Below, one piece after another: positions 8,368 to 15,672 of a stretch of 64,000 bases of DNA (position 1 is its first letter; every line of letters starts with the position of its first letter). Position numbers and translations under genes: made by a program. The DNA is from an uncultured Sphingobacteriales bacterium (GTDB taxonomy: Bacteria; Bacteroidota; Bacteroidia; Chitinophagales; Chitinophagaceae). The DNA is taken from NCBI GenBank assembly GCA_937871285.1, contig CALMQS010000048.1:62001-126000 (forward strand), written 5' to 3'. The notes under the pieces are model-generated. The model had not been told where the DNA came from. It worked only from the letters and a program-made list of their open reading frames with translations, and ran no database searches.

Positions 8368-8880
8368 TTAGAAGTCTTGGGGTGATAAAACTTTAGATGA
8401 TTTGCTGTAATCAAGGATAGCTTTTTGAACGCTTTCCGGAACAGATCTGAAATGCTCAACCAGGTATTGACGATCTTCCTCTAATTGTTGGTCATAATGG
8501 AGTATTTTGGGCGCCTTTTCCTGTATCATCAGCCGGAGGAACCGGAATTCGGCATTACCGGCATTTGCAGCGATCATGCTATCTAATTTTTCCCTCCCTG
8601 CCTTAAATGTTTTGAGTTTGTGGGATGCGCCTTTGATCAGTCCTGCTTTTTTCATCATTAATGCGCCTTCAAAAGCATCTTTTTGCCCGTGTGCGCTTTG
8701 GCTTATAATATCCAATTGTTTTTCAATACCGTTAATATCTGCGCTGGTAAAGGCCGCATAATAAGCCTTGCGGTTAAAATCAACGGAATTGCTTTGAGCA
8801 GGCAGCAATTGCGATGTGAACAATAATAATATTACCGTAAAGAATGAAGGTGCAAACACTGATCTTTTTAATGTAAACAT
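8368..8880 (-). CDS. Exported hypothetical protein, first gene of the pigment-type cluster
   Basis: A 170-residue protein with a clear signal peptide (hydrophobic core FFTVILLLFTSQLLPAQ, likely cleaved after about residue 29). The mature part is rich in charged helices and carries the word FNRKAYYAAFTSADINGIEKQ near its start, with a helical repeat character but no obvious catalytic motif. It ends 12 bp before darA, so it belongs to the same transcript and would act in the periplasm, perhaps in moving the pigment to the outer membrane. I do not recognise a named family. Confidence 0.72.
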   Translation of the reverse strand: MFTLKRSVFAPSFFTVILLLFTSQLLPAQSNSVDFNRKAYYAAFTSADINGIEKQLDIISQSAHGQKDAFEGALMMKKAGLIKGASHKLKTFKAGREKLDSMIAANAGNAEFRFLRLMIQEKAPKILHYDQQLEEDRQYLVEHFRSVPESVQKAILDYSKSSKVLSPQDF

Positions 8881-9038
8881 ACAGGCGTCAAATATAATAA
8901 GAATAATATTTTTTAGCTACATGCAATTTTAATGAGGCTGTGAAACGAGAAGTGGTATAAGTTAAAACAATTATGTTAACGACTGTTTAAAAACTGTGCC
9001 ATACAGCATAATAAGTTATGATATCTTTCTTTCGGTGT

Positions 9039-9046
9039 TATCTTTG
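9039..9046 (+). promoter_or_regulatory. Putative Bacteroidota -7 element
   Basis: TATCTTTG matches the TAnnTTTG consensus exactly and lies 22 bp before the ATG at 9069. No good -33 TTG was found at the expected spacing, so the call is tentative. Confidence 0.4.
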
Positions 9047-9068
9047 CCACATCAAATTAAAAATTGTT

Positions 9069-9596
9069 ATGATGAAAAAATTGTTATGCATGACCCTGAT
9101 CGCAACGGGTATCAGCGTTGCCGCCACAGCACAGGGAGATTACAGAAGCGCTATAGGTATACGTATAGCGCCGGAATCTTATTATGACCTTTTTGCGTTT
9201 TCCTATAAAACCTTTGTTAGCGATGCCGGAGCTTTTGAATTGAATGCCGGGGGAGGAACTAAGGGATACTATTATACTAATAACAGGTATCGTCCGTTCA
9301 GTCTTTCTGTATCAGCAGGATATCAGCACCATTTTGATATACCGGTAACCGGGTTGAAATGGTTTGTAGGCGGAGGTTTAACAGGCTATAATGCATTTTC
9401 AGGAGAAAACAGGTATAAGGGCTTTGGATTCGGGTTCTATCCAACAGGAGGCTTGGATTATAAGTTCCCTTCTATACCGTTGAATTTAACTGCGGATTAT
9501 AGGCCAACTATATTTTTCACCCGTCCCGATTATTATGATTCTTTTCATGCCTCTAATTTTGGTATAGCGGCACGCTATGTTATTGGCGGCAGGTAA
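9069..9596 (+). CDS. Outer-membrane beta-barrel-like exported protein
   Basis: A 175-residue protein with a signal peptide (MMKKLLCMTLIATGISVAATAQG). The mature part has alternating polar and aromatic residues, many glycines and a C-terminal stretch ending in ARYVIGGR, consistent with an eight-stranded small outer membrane barrel. The start is taken at the ATG at 9069 (a second ATG follows at once) because the longer reading frame from 9018 lacks a signal-like N-terminus. It is monocistronic: a TAnnTTTG element lies upstream and a strong hairpin terminator begins 20 bp after the stop. Function unknown. Confidence 0.75.
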   Translation: MMKKLLCMTLIATGISVAATAQGDYRSAIGIRIAPESYYDLFAFSYKTFVSDAGAFELNAGGGTKGYYYTNNRYRPFSLSVSAGYQHHFDIPVTGLKWFVGGGLTGYNAFSGENRYKGFGFGFYPTGGLDYKFPSIPLNLTADYRPTIFFTRPDYYDSFHASNFGIAARYVIGGR

Positions 9597-9615
9597 AATT
9601 GTATTTATAAATGTA

Positions 9616-9649
9616 AAACGCCCCGGACTAATCATTATCCGGGGCGTTT
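9616..9649 (+). terminator. Rho-independent terminator after the barrel gene
   Basis: A perfect 12-bp inverted repeat (aaacgccccgga / tccggggcgttt) with a 10-nt loop, followed by tattttgat. It lies 20 bp after the stop at 9596 and before the tandem repeat array. Confidence 0.8.
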
Positions 9650-9660
9650 ATTTTGATATG

Positions 9661-10068
9661 CTTCTGTTTCTACTGTGCTTAGGTGTTTTTTTAACACATA
9701 GGCACATAGGTGCACATAGTTTTTTTGCATTCTCTATTGTGTTTCTGTGCTTCTGCTGTGTCTAATGTGTTTAGTTTTTTCCTGACCACATAGGATCATA
9801 GGCACATAGGTTCACATAGTTTTTTTGTATTCTCTATTGTGTTTCTGTGCTTCTGCTGTGTCTATGTGTTTAGTTTTTTCCTGACCCCATAGGATCATAG
9901 GCACATAGGTGCGCATAGTTTTTTGTATTCTCTATTGTGTTCTTATGTTTCTATTGTGTCTATGTGTTTAGTTTTTTCTGTAACACATAGGATCATAGGC
10001 ACATAGGTGCACATAGTTTTGTGCTCTCTATTGTGTTCCTATGTTTCTACTGTTCCTATGTGTTTAAC
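9661..10068. repeat. Tandem repeat array, unit about 98-100 bp, roughly four copies
   Basis: The word ggcacatagg recurs at 9701, 9801, 9900 and 9998, giving periods of 100, 99 and 98 bp, with a partial unit before the first and a truncated one at the end. Each unit has one half rich in cacatagg words and one half rich in the complementary ctattgtg/ctatgtgt words, separated by a T-rich stretch, so each unit could fold as an imperfect hairpin. The array fills the gap between the barrel gene and the convergent phosphodiesterase gene. Confidence 0.9.
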
Positions 10069-10076
10069 GTATTTTT

Positions 10077-10886
10077 TCATCTTCCTTTTTTATCAATGAG
10101 GTCAAATAACAGCTCCGGCTCGTTAGTGGTAATATAATCAAATTTATTATTGATGAACCACTCCATGTCTTCTGCATTGTTTACCGTCCAAACATTCAGG
10201 TTCACTCCCAATTTCTGAGCGTCTGCGATCCAACTGTTATTCTTTTTAAAAACAGCGTAATGATAGTCTACCCCCCAGATCTTATCCGCTGCCAGTTGCT
10301 CCGGCGTCTTCTCTCCGTTAAGATAGGCGGTTTTGGCGCCGGGTTGCAGTTCCAGTATTTTTTTGAGTATATCATAATCGAAGCTGATATACATGATCCA
10401 CGGTTCGGCCCTGAGCTGCTTTACCAGCGTCACCACTTTTTCCGCGAGGTACTGTCCCCGTTCTTTGCTTATGGTGGAGGGCTTGATCTCCAGTACCATC
10501 ATGGTTTTGGTTTGCTGCATGCCTTCCTTCAGGTAATGATATACCGTGGGCAGCATTTCGCCATTGGATAGTTTTGTTGCGGATAATTCGGCATAGGTGC
10601 TTTTTTCAATGGTTAGCCCTGCATAATGTGCATCGTGGTTAACCACCAGGCTGTCATCTGCCGTAAGATGCACATCAAACTCTGAGCCGGTACAACCTAT
10701 CCGCACCGCTTCTTTTAATGAGGCAATAGAGTTTTCAGGCAGGTTGTTTTTCTTCCAGGCGCCACGATGGGCAACAACAATATTAGGCGCAAACGACAGG
10801 GAAGCAGCCGTGTTTTTTTTAGTGGACATACAACCGTTTGATAATAACAAAAAAAATACAGCAGGAAGTAAAAAAATCTTTTTCAT
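10077..10886 (-). CDS. Glycerophosphodiester phosphodiesterase family lipoprotein
   Basis: A 269-residue GDPD-family TIM barrel. The N-terminus has a lipoprotein signal with lipobox LLSNGC, Cys19. The family motifs are visible: HRGAW (catalytic His), PENS, EFDVHLTADD (metal-binding Glu and Asp) and NHDAHY, and later VLEIKPS and LNVWTVNNAEDM. It would hydrolyse glycerophosphodiesters to glycerol 3-phosphate and an alcohol at the cell envelope. It is transcribed alone, with its 3' end against the tandem repeat array. Confidence 0.88.
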   Translation of the reverse strand: MKKIFLLPAVFFLLLSNGCMSTKKNTAASLSFAPNIVVAHRGAWKKNNLPENSIASLKEAVRIGCTGSEFDVHLTADDSLVVNHDAHYAGLTIEKSTYAELSATKLSNGEMLPTVYHYLKEGMQQTKTMMVLEIKPSTISKERGQYLAEKVVTLVKQLRAEPWIMYISFDYDILKKILELQPGAKTAYLNGEKTPEQLAADKIWGVDYHYAVFKKNNSWIADAQKLGVNLNVWTVNNAEDMEWFINNKFDYITTNEPELLFDLIDKKGR

Positions 10887-11206
10887 TTTGTAATTATTTC
10901 AGTGATAACAGTAAAAGCTAATCTTAAGCCGGAATTTCTATGAGTTGTAAAGATCAGTGAATATTTTATAAATATAAAGAGGAAGCCCTGGACGTAAAAA
11001 ATTCTAATCGTGGCTGTCAGCGGTCAGCAGTTAGCGATCAGTAAGAAAATACCGGATCTGAAACGGTTTTCCGTATACTCACATTTTCCATATTCACCCG
11101 CAGTCTGACGCTCCTTTCATTTTCAAACCAGCCTGCCGGCTGGCAGATTTCCACATTTCCGCATTTTCAAATTATCTCCTTGCAGCTTTTGCCGTAACTT
11201 GCACCC
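10887..11206. other. Intergenic region before thyA
   Basis: A 320-bp gap between the divergent phosphodiesterase and thyA genes. It holds family C words (gctgtcagcggtcagcag, gttagcgatcag) at about 11012-11040 and a small palindrome, agcctgccggctggcaga, near 11135. It must contain both promoters, but no exact TAnnTTTG element could be assigned with confidence. A weaker taacttgca lies just before the thyA ATG. Confidence 0.5.
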
Positions 11207-12019
11207 ATGCAACAATACCTGCAGTTACTTCAGCATATTATGGATAGCGGTGTGCAAAAGCACGACCGTACGGGAACAGGCACCATCAGTTGTTTCGGCT
11301 ACCAGGCAAGGTTTGATCTGCGTAAGGGATTTCCGCTGGTAACCACCAAAAAGCTACACCTGAGAAGCATTATATACGAATTGCTGTGGTTTTTAAAAGG
11401 CGATACCAATATCAAATATCTTAATGAGCATAAGGTAAGCATCTGGAATGAATGGGCCGACAGTAATGGTGAATTAGGCCCGGTATATGGCAAGCAATGG
11501 CGTAGTTGGGAAGGGGCAAACGGACAAACCATTGACCAGATCAGGGAGGTAATTGACCAGATCAAAAAAAATCCGGACAGCCGCAGGCTCATTGTAAGTG
11601 CATGGAATGTAGCCGATCTTCCCAAAATGGCTTTGATGCCTTGTCATAACATGTTCCAGTTTTATGTAGCTGAGCCGAAAGGCGGAGGAAAGCCTGCCCT
11701 TTCCTGCCAGTTGTACCAGCGGTCTGCCGATGTTTTCCTGGGCGTGCCTTTTAATATTGCTTCCTATGCGCTGCTTACGCTAATGATTGCGCAGGTTTGC
11801 AGCCTTGAACCGGGTGAATTTATACATACCTTCGGCGATGTGCATTTATATAACAATCATATTGAACAGGCAAAGCTACAATTATCGCGTACGCCTTATG
11901 CGTTGCCCGTAATGCGGCTGAACCCGGAAGTGAAGGATATTTTTGATTTTACATTCGAAGATTTTACGCTCGAAAACTACCAGCATCATCCGGCCATAAA
12001 AGCGCCGGTGGCGGTATAG
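11207..12019 (+). CDS. thyA: Thymidylate synthase
   Basis: A 270-residue ThyA. It converts dUMP to dTMP using 5,10-methylenetetrahydrofolate. The N-terminal DRTGTGT phosphate-binding motif, the catalytic Cys146 in [10 protein letters not shown], the [18 protein letters not shown] signature and the C-terminal IKAPVAV end are all present. Length is as expected for the short form. folA follows 286 bp downstream on the same strand, so the dihydrofolate produced here can be recycled by the neighbour. The gap is filled by dispersed repeats. Confidence 0.97.
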   Translation: MQQYLQLLQHIMDSGVQKHDRTGTGTISCFGYQARFDLRKGFPLVTTKKLHLRSIIYELLWFLKGDTNIKYLNEHKVSIWNEWADSNGELGPVYGKQWRSWEGANGQTIDQIREVIDQIKKNPDSRRLIVSAWNVADLPKMALMPCHNMFQFYVAEPKGGGKPALSCQLYQRSADVFLGVPFNIASYALLTLMIAQVCSLEPGEFIHTFGDVHLYNNHIEQAKLQLSRTPYALPVMRLNPEVKDIFDFTFEDFTLENYQHHPAIKAPVAV

Positions 12020-12021
12020 GG

Positions 12022-12300
12022 ATTTATAGTTTATTGTTTGTTGTTTACCGTTGGTTCGCTTCGGATTTGAACGTCATTGCGAGACCCTACACAGATATGA
12101 ATGATGCGTACTATTTTGTAAGGGTCGAAGCAATCCCCTGATTGGGATACGGTTTATAATCTGTAAATGGAATTACTACTTTCATTTACAGTTTGTCGTT
12201 TATGATTTACCGTTGGCATTTCGTTTCGGATTTCGGATTTTTGACTTCGGGCTTTGAAATTATTTGTTTTTTGTTATTTGGTTCTTTGTATTGAATTATT
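12022..12300 (+). repeat. Composite dispersed repeat (family A units flanking a family B insert)
   Basis: The gap between thyA and folA contains gtttattgtttg and ttcgcttcggattt words (about 12026-12070), then an insert beginning gtcattgcgag and ending gaagcaatcccct (12073-12139), then a second block with tttacagtttgtcgttta, cggatttcggattt and attatttgttttttgttat words. The same order of blocks occurs at 30820-31256. Confidence 0.75.
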
Positions 12301-12305
12301 AGGAT

Positions 12306-12809
12306 ATGATTATATCGCTCATCGTGGCTGCTTCGGAAAACAATGCCATCGGCAACAATAATGAACTGCTGTGGCGTTTGCCCAACGATATGAAGTTCTT
12401 TAAGAACACTACCTGGGGCATGCCGGTGATCATGGGCAGGAAAACTTACGTGTCTATGGCAGCCGAGCCTTTGCCGGGAAGATATAATATTGTTATTACC
12501 CGCCGGCACGATCACGGCATTCACCGCGATGATGTGTGGGTAGTAAGCTCGGTGGAAGAAGCGCTGGCAAAAGCGGCAGAAACCGACTGCAAAGAAGCTT
12601 TTATAGCCGGTGGCGGACAGATATACCAGCTTTTTTTGCCGCTTGCACATAAAATTTATATAACCAGGGTACATGCGGTATTGGAAGGCGACACTTTTTT
12701 CCCGGCAATAAACGAACAGCAATGGGAAAAAGTGTACAACCTTGATTTCGCGGCCGATGACCGTCATGCATATGCTTATTCCTTTCAAACCTGGATAAGA
12801 AAGCAATAA
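12306..12809 (+). CDS. folA: Dihydrofolate reductase
   Basis: A 167-residue DHFR that reduces dihydrofolate to tetrahydrofolate with NADPH. Visible family marks are the N-terminal ISLIVAASENNAIGNNNELLWRLPNDM, with the catalytic acidic residue in LPNDM, the NADPH-binding VIMGRKTYVSM, and the C-terminal GGGQIYQLFLPLAHKIYITRV. It is in tandem with thyA, a classical pairing because ThyA oxidises the folate that FolA reduces. The start ATG at 12306 gives the usual beginning. Confidence 0.96.
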   Translation: MIISLIVAASENNAIGNNNELLWRLPNDMKFFKNTTWGMPVIMGRKTYVSMAAEPLPGRYNIVITRRHDHGIHRDDVWVVSSVEEALAKAAETDCKEAFIAGGGQIYQLFLPLAHKIYITRVHAVLEGDTFFPAINEQQWEKVYNLDFAADDRHAYAYSFQTWIRKQ

Positions 12810-12849
12810 GATTTCTTTTTTTGGGGTGCTGTCCATAGCTTTAACACGG

Positions 12850-13647
12850 ATGTACAATAAATTCCAGCTCGCTTTTAAATATCTTCAATACTATGGCGCC
12901 GCCGCTAATGGCAGCGGGCATGGCGTGCATTCGCCTTTCGTGTTTGAGTTTATTACAAAAGTATTAAACGATAAGCGCTTTTTTTATGCCTACGACCGGG
13001 TAGAGCGTTTGAGGGCACATGTGCTGCTTAACGATGAAAAGATTGAAGTGCAGGATTATGGCGCCGGATCTGCGGTTATGGCTTCCCGTAACAGGAAGGT
13101 GAAAGATATTGCCAGGTGGTCGCTTAAATCGGCCAAATACGCCCGGCTGCTTTTCCGGATGGTTAATTATTACCAGCCCCAAACCGTTGTTGAGCTGGGC
13201 ACTGCTTTGGGCATTACCACTGCCTATCTTGCATCGGCAAATACATCTGCTCAGGTATATACATTAGAAGGTGCACCGGCTATAGCGGCGTTGGCCAGGC
13301 AGCATTTTGCGCAGCTCAGGCTTTCTAATATCCATTTAACCGTGGGTAACTTTGATGATACCCTGCGAACTGTTCTGGCAAAAGCCGGTAAAGCAGATTT
13401 TGCTTTTATAGACGGCAATCATCGAATGGAGCCAACACTGCGCTATTTTAACTGGCTGTTGCCTTATGTGCAACCCGGTTCCCTGTTTGTTTTTGATGAT
13501 ATACACTGGAGCGCTGAAATGGAAGCAGCGTGGCGCGTTATCCGGTCTCATCCTTTAGTTACCTGTAGCATTGACCTGTTTTTTATAGGCGTTGTTTTTT
13601 TTACACCCGGCTTTAAGGAGAAGCAACATTTTAGCATAAGGTTTTAG
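12850..13647 (+). CDS. Class I SAM-dependent methyltransferase
   Basis: A 265-residue protein with a Rossmann-type methyltransferase core: TVVELGTALGITTAYLA (SAM-binding loop), QVYTLEGAPAIAALA and DFAFIDGNHRMEPTLRYFNWLLPYV, similar to the Methyltransf_24/O-methyltransferase group. The start ATG at 12850 (MYNKFQL) is chosen over one eight codons upstream because the word HGVHSPFVFEFI then follows a compact N-terminal region as in homologues. It is 40 bp downstream of folA and may share the transcript. The acceptor substrate is unknown. Confidence 0.75.
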   Translation: MYNKFQLAFKYLQYYGAAANGSGHGVHSPFVFEFITKVLNDKRFFYAYDRVERLRAHVLLNDEKIEVQDYGAGSAVMASRNRKVKDIARWSLKSAKYARLLFRMVNYYQPQTVVELGTALGITTAYLASANTSAQVYTLEGAPAIAALARQHFAQLRLSNIHLTVGNFDDTLRTVLAKAGKADFAFIDGNHRMEPTLRYFNWLLPYVQPGSLFVFDDIHWSAEMEAAWRVIRSHPLVTCSIDLFFIGVVFFTPGFKEKQHFSIRF

Positions 13648-13689
13648 ATTGTAAGTCCTTTTTTCCCTGAAAATCTTTACATTCATTTT

Positions 13690-14811
13690 ATGATCGCAGG
13701 TATACTCAAAGAACCTACCGGAGAAAACAGGGTGTCGTTGTTACCCGAAGAGGCAGAAGCGCTGGCCAAGAGGAATGTGGAAGTACGGGTAGAAAGCGGA
13801 GCAGGGGATGCTGCCTTCGCTGATGAACACGCATATCATGCAAAAGGCGTTTCTTCTTATGCAAGAAACGCATTGCTTTCCCAATGCGATATTATTCTTT
13901 CTATTCACGGAATTGTGCCGGAAGAAATAAGTACAATAAAAAAAGGAGCCATTGTACTGGGTGTTTTGCAACCCCTTTATGCCGGGGCTTTGATGCAGCA
14001 ATATGCGGATGCCGGCGTTACGGTTTTTAGTATGGATATGCTGCCCCGCACCTCCCGCGCACAAAGTATGGATGTACTGAGCAGCCAGGCCAATATCGCG
14101 GGCTATAAAGCAGTATTAACCGCCGCTAATCATTATGGAAGATATTTTCCCATGTTCATGACGGCTGCCGGCAGCATTGCGCCTGCAAGGGTATTGATTT
14201 TGGGTGCAGGCGTGGCAGGGTTGCAGGCCATAGCAACCGCAAAAAGGCTGGGCGCCGTGGTAGAAGTATTCGACACCAGGCCTGCGGTTAAGGAAGAAGT
14301 AATGAGCCTGGGAGCTAAATTTATTGAAGTGGAAGGCGTTGCCGATGCCAGTGAAGCCGGGGGCTACGCTGTTGATCAACCGGATGAATACAAACTCAGG
14401 CAGCAGCAAAAAATTGCAGACCATATTGCCAGGGCTGATATAGTAATTACTACGGCCCAGATACCGGGTAAAAAAGCACCATTGCTCATTACGGAAGATA
14501 TGCTGAAAACCATGCGCAACGGTTCGGTAATTGTTGACATCGCCGCCGAAACCGGTGGCAATACGCCATTTACAAAAAACGAAGAAACCATACGTTATAA
14601 TGGCGTGAGCATTATTGGCAATTCCGGTCTCCCATCATCCATGCCCTCTGATGCCAGTAAATTATATGGCAGGAATATCCTGAATTTCCTGTATCTCCTG
14701 ATTGATAAAGAAGGCAAATTAAATCTCAGTTTCAACGACGACCTGGTGAAAGGAACATGCGTGGTATATAACGGGGAGATCGTAAATGAAAAGATCAGAA
14801 ATGTAATATAA
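13690..14811 (+). CDS. pntA: NAD(P) transhydrogenase, alpha subunit part 1 (soluble NAD-binding)
   Basis: A 373-residue domain I of proton-translocating transhydrogenase, which binds NAD(H). It begins like alanine dehydrogenase/PntAA proteins (GILKEPTGENRVSLLPEEAEAL), has the Rossmann glycine motif LILGAGVAGLQAIATAKRLGA, the RQD-loop-type segment and the PGKKAPLLITEDM helix. The membrane segment normally fused in E. coli PntA is encoded by the next gene, 6 bp away, so this organism uses the three-subunit arrangement. Confidence 0.93.
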   Translation: MIAGILKEPTGENRVSLLPEEAEALAKRNVEVRVESGAGDAAFADEHAYHAKGVSSYARNALLSQCDIILSIHGIVPEEISTIKKGAIVLGVLQPLYAGALMQQYADAGVTVFSMDMLPRTSRAQSMDVLSSQANIAGYKAVLTAANHYGRYFPMFMTAAGSIAPARVLILGAGVAGLQAIATAKRLGAVVEVFDTRPAVKEEVMSLGAKFIEVEGVADASEAGGYAVDQPDEYKLRQQQKIADHIARADIVITTAQIPGKKAPLLITEDMLKTMRNGSVIVDIAAETGGNTPFTKNEETIRYNGVSIIGNSGLPSSMPSDASKLYGRNILNFLYLLIDKEGKLNLSFNDDLVKGTCVVYNGEIVNEKIRNVI

Positions 14812-14817
14812 CTATAT

Positions 14818-15156
14818 ATGGAAGCATTACTTTCTTTTATTTCGCAGCATCAGCAAATGATCTATATCGTTATACTGATGGTGTTTGTGGGCATTGAAGT
14901 AATAGGACGGGTACCTGCCGTATTGCATACACCCCTGATGAGCGGCGCCAATGCCATTCACGGCGTAGTGATCATCGGCGCTATTATTGTAATGGGCCAG
15001 GCGGCAAAAGATAATTATCCCGCGCTGGTGCTGGGCTTTCTGGCCGTAATATTAGGCACTTTAAATGTGGTAGGCGGATTTGTGGTAACAGACAGGATGC
15101 TGGAAATGTTTAAGGGAAATAAAAATTCAAAGAACCAAAAAACAAGAACCAAATAA
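14818..15156 (+). CDS. NAD(P) transhydrogenase, alpha subunit part 2 (membrane)
   Basis: A 112-residue membrane protein with three to four helices, the PntAB-type domain II segment: IVILMVFVGIEVIGRVPAVLHTPLMSGANAIHGVV and a later VLGFLAVILGTLNVVGGFVVTDRMLEMF. The conserved asparagine and histidine of the proton path lie in SGANAIHGV. The last dozen residues (NKNSKNQKTRTK) are encoded by DNA that matches the AT-rich dispersed repeat, so the repeat has supplied the end of the reading frame. The pntB gene follows only after an inserted small gene. Confidence 0.9.
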   Translation: MEALLSFISQHQQMIYIVILMVFVGIEVIGRVPAVLHTPLMSGANAIHGVVIIGAIIVMGQAAKDNYPALVLGFLAVILGTLNVVGGFVVTDRMLEMFKGNKNSKNQKTRTK

Positions 15157-15190
15157 AGTTAAAAATAAAAAAATAAAAAATAAATTAGAG
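15118..15190 (-). repeat. AT-rich dispersed repeat, left arm (overlaps end of the transhydrogenase gene)
   Basis: The words attcaaagaaccaaaaaaca and agaaccaaataaa match the repeat at 54419-54460 and the reverse complement of 31187-31215. The repeat begins inside the coding sequence of the PntAB-type subunit and continues through a pure A/T stretch to about 15190. Confidence 0.7.
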
Positions 15191-15228
15191 CATAAAATAA
15201 CCTATTCATCTCACCAAACTCCTGCATA

Positions 15229-15591
15229 TTGGAAAGGCAACAAAATAAATATGACCTGGAAGAAAGAACAGCGGTTTTTGCGGAACGGGTCAGAGACTTC
15301 TGTTTAAAATTACCAAGGAATAGTATAAATGCCGAATATGTGTCACAATTAATCCGGGCGGGTAGTTCGCCGGGTGCTAATTATATTGAAGCGAATGAAA
15401 GCATAGGTGATAAGGATTTTAAGATGAAAATTAAAACATGCCGGAGAGAAGCAAAAGAATCTGCGTATTGGTTAAGACTTGTTATAACCGATCATTCTTC
15501 TGAAATGGAAAATGAAAGGCTTGGATTGAGGCAGGAAGCAAAAGAGTTTATTTTGATATTTTCTGCTATTTTGAAAAAAAGAGGGGAATGA
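15229..15591 (+). CDS. Four-helix-bundle protein (23S rRNA intervening-sequence family)
   Basis: A 120-residue helical protein. The words KYDLEERTAVFAERVRDFC, LIRAGSSPGANYIEANES and KIKTCRREAKESAYWLRL are diagnostic of the IVP/four-helix-bundle family, first known from intervening sequences inside 23S rRNA genes and related to the accessory Avd proteins of diversity-generating retroelements. The start is TTG at 15229 since no in-frame ATG occurs before the conserved part. It sits between the membrane subunit gene and pntB, flanked on both sides by AT-rich repeat arms in opposite orientation, and so appears to be an insertion into the pnt operon. The molecular role is unknown. Confidence 0.85.
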   Translation: MERQQNKYDLEERTAVFAERVRDFCLKLPRNSINAEYVSQLIRAGSSPGANYIEANESIGDKDFKMKIKTCRREAKESAYWLRLVITDHSSEMENERLGLRQEAKEFILIFSAILKKRGE

Positions 15592-15601
15592 TCAGGATCA
15601 G

Positions 15602-15670
15602 GCCTTTTGAATTTAATATTTATTATTTTTTTGTTATTTTTTTTTTGCTATTTGAGATTTCAAACTTAGA
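15602..15670 (+). repeat. AT-rich dispersed repeat, right arm
   Basis: The words ttttgaatttaatatttatt and gctatttgagatttcaaac read as the opposite orientation of the left arm at 15118-15190. The two arms enclose the four-helix-bundle gene. Confidence 0.6.
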
Positions 15671-15672
15671 AT

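Noticed and set aside
9661..10068. CRISPR array
   Set aside because: The units are 98-100 bp and similar throughout, without constant repeats and variable spacers, and no cas genes are nearby.
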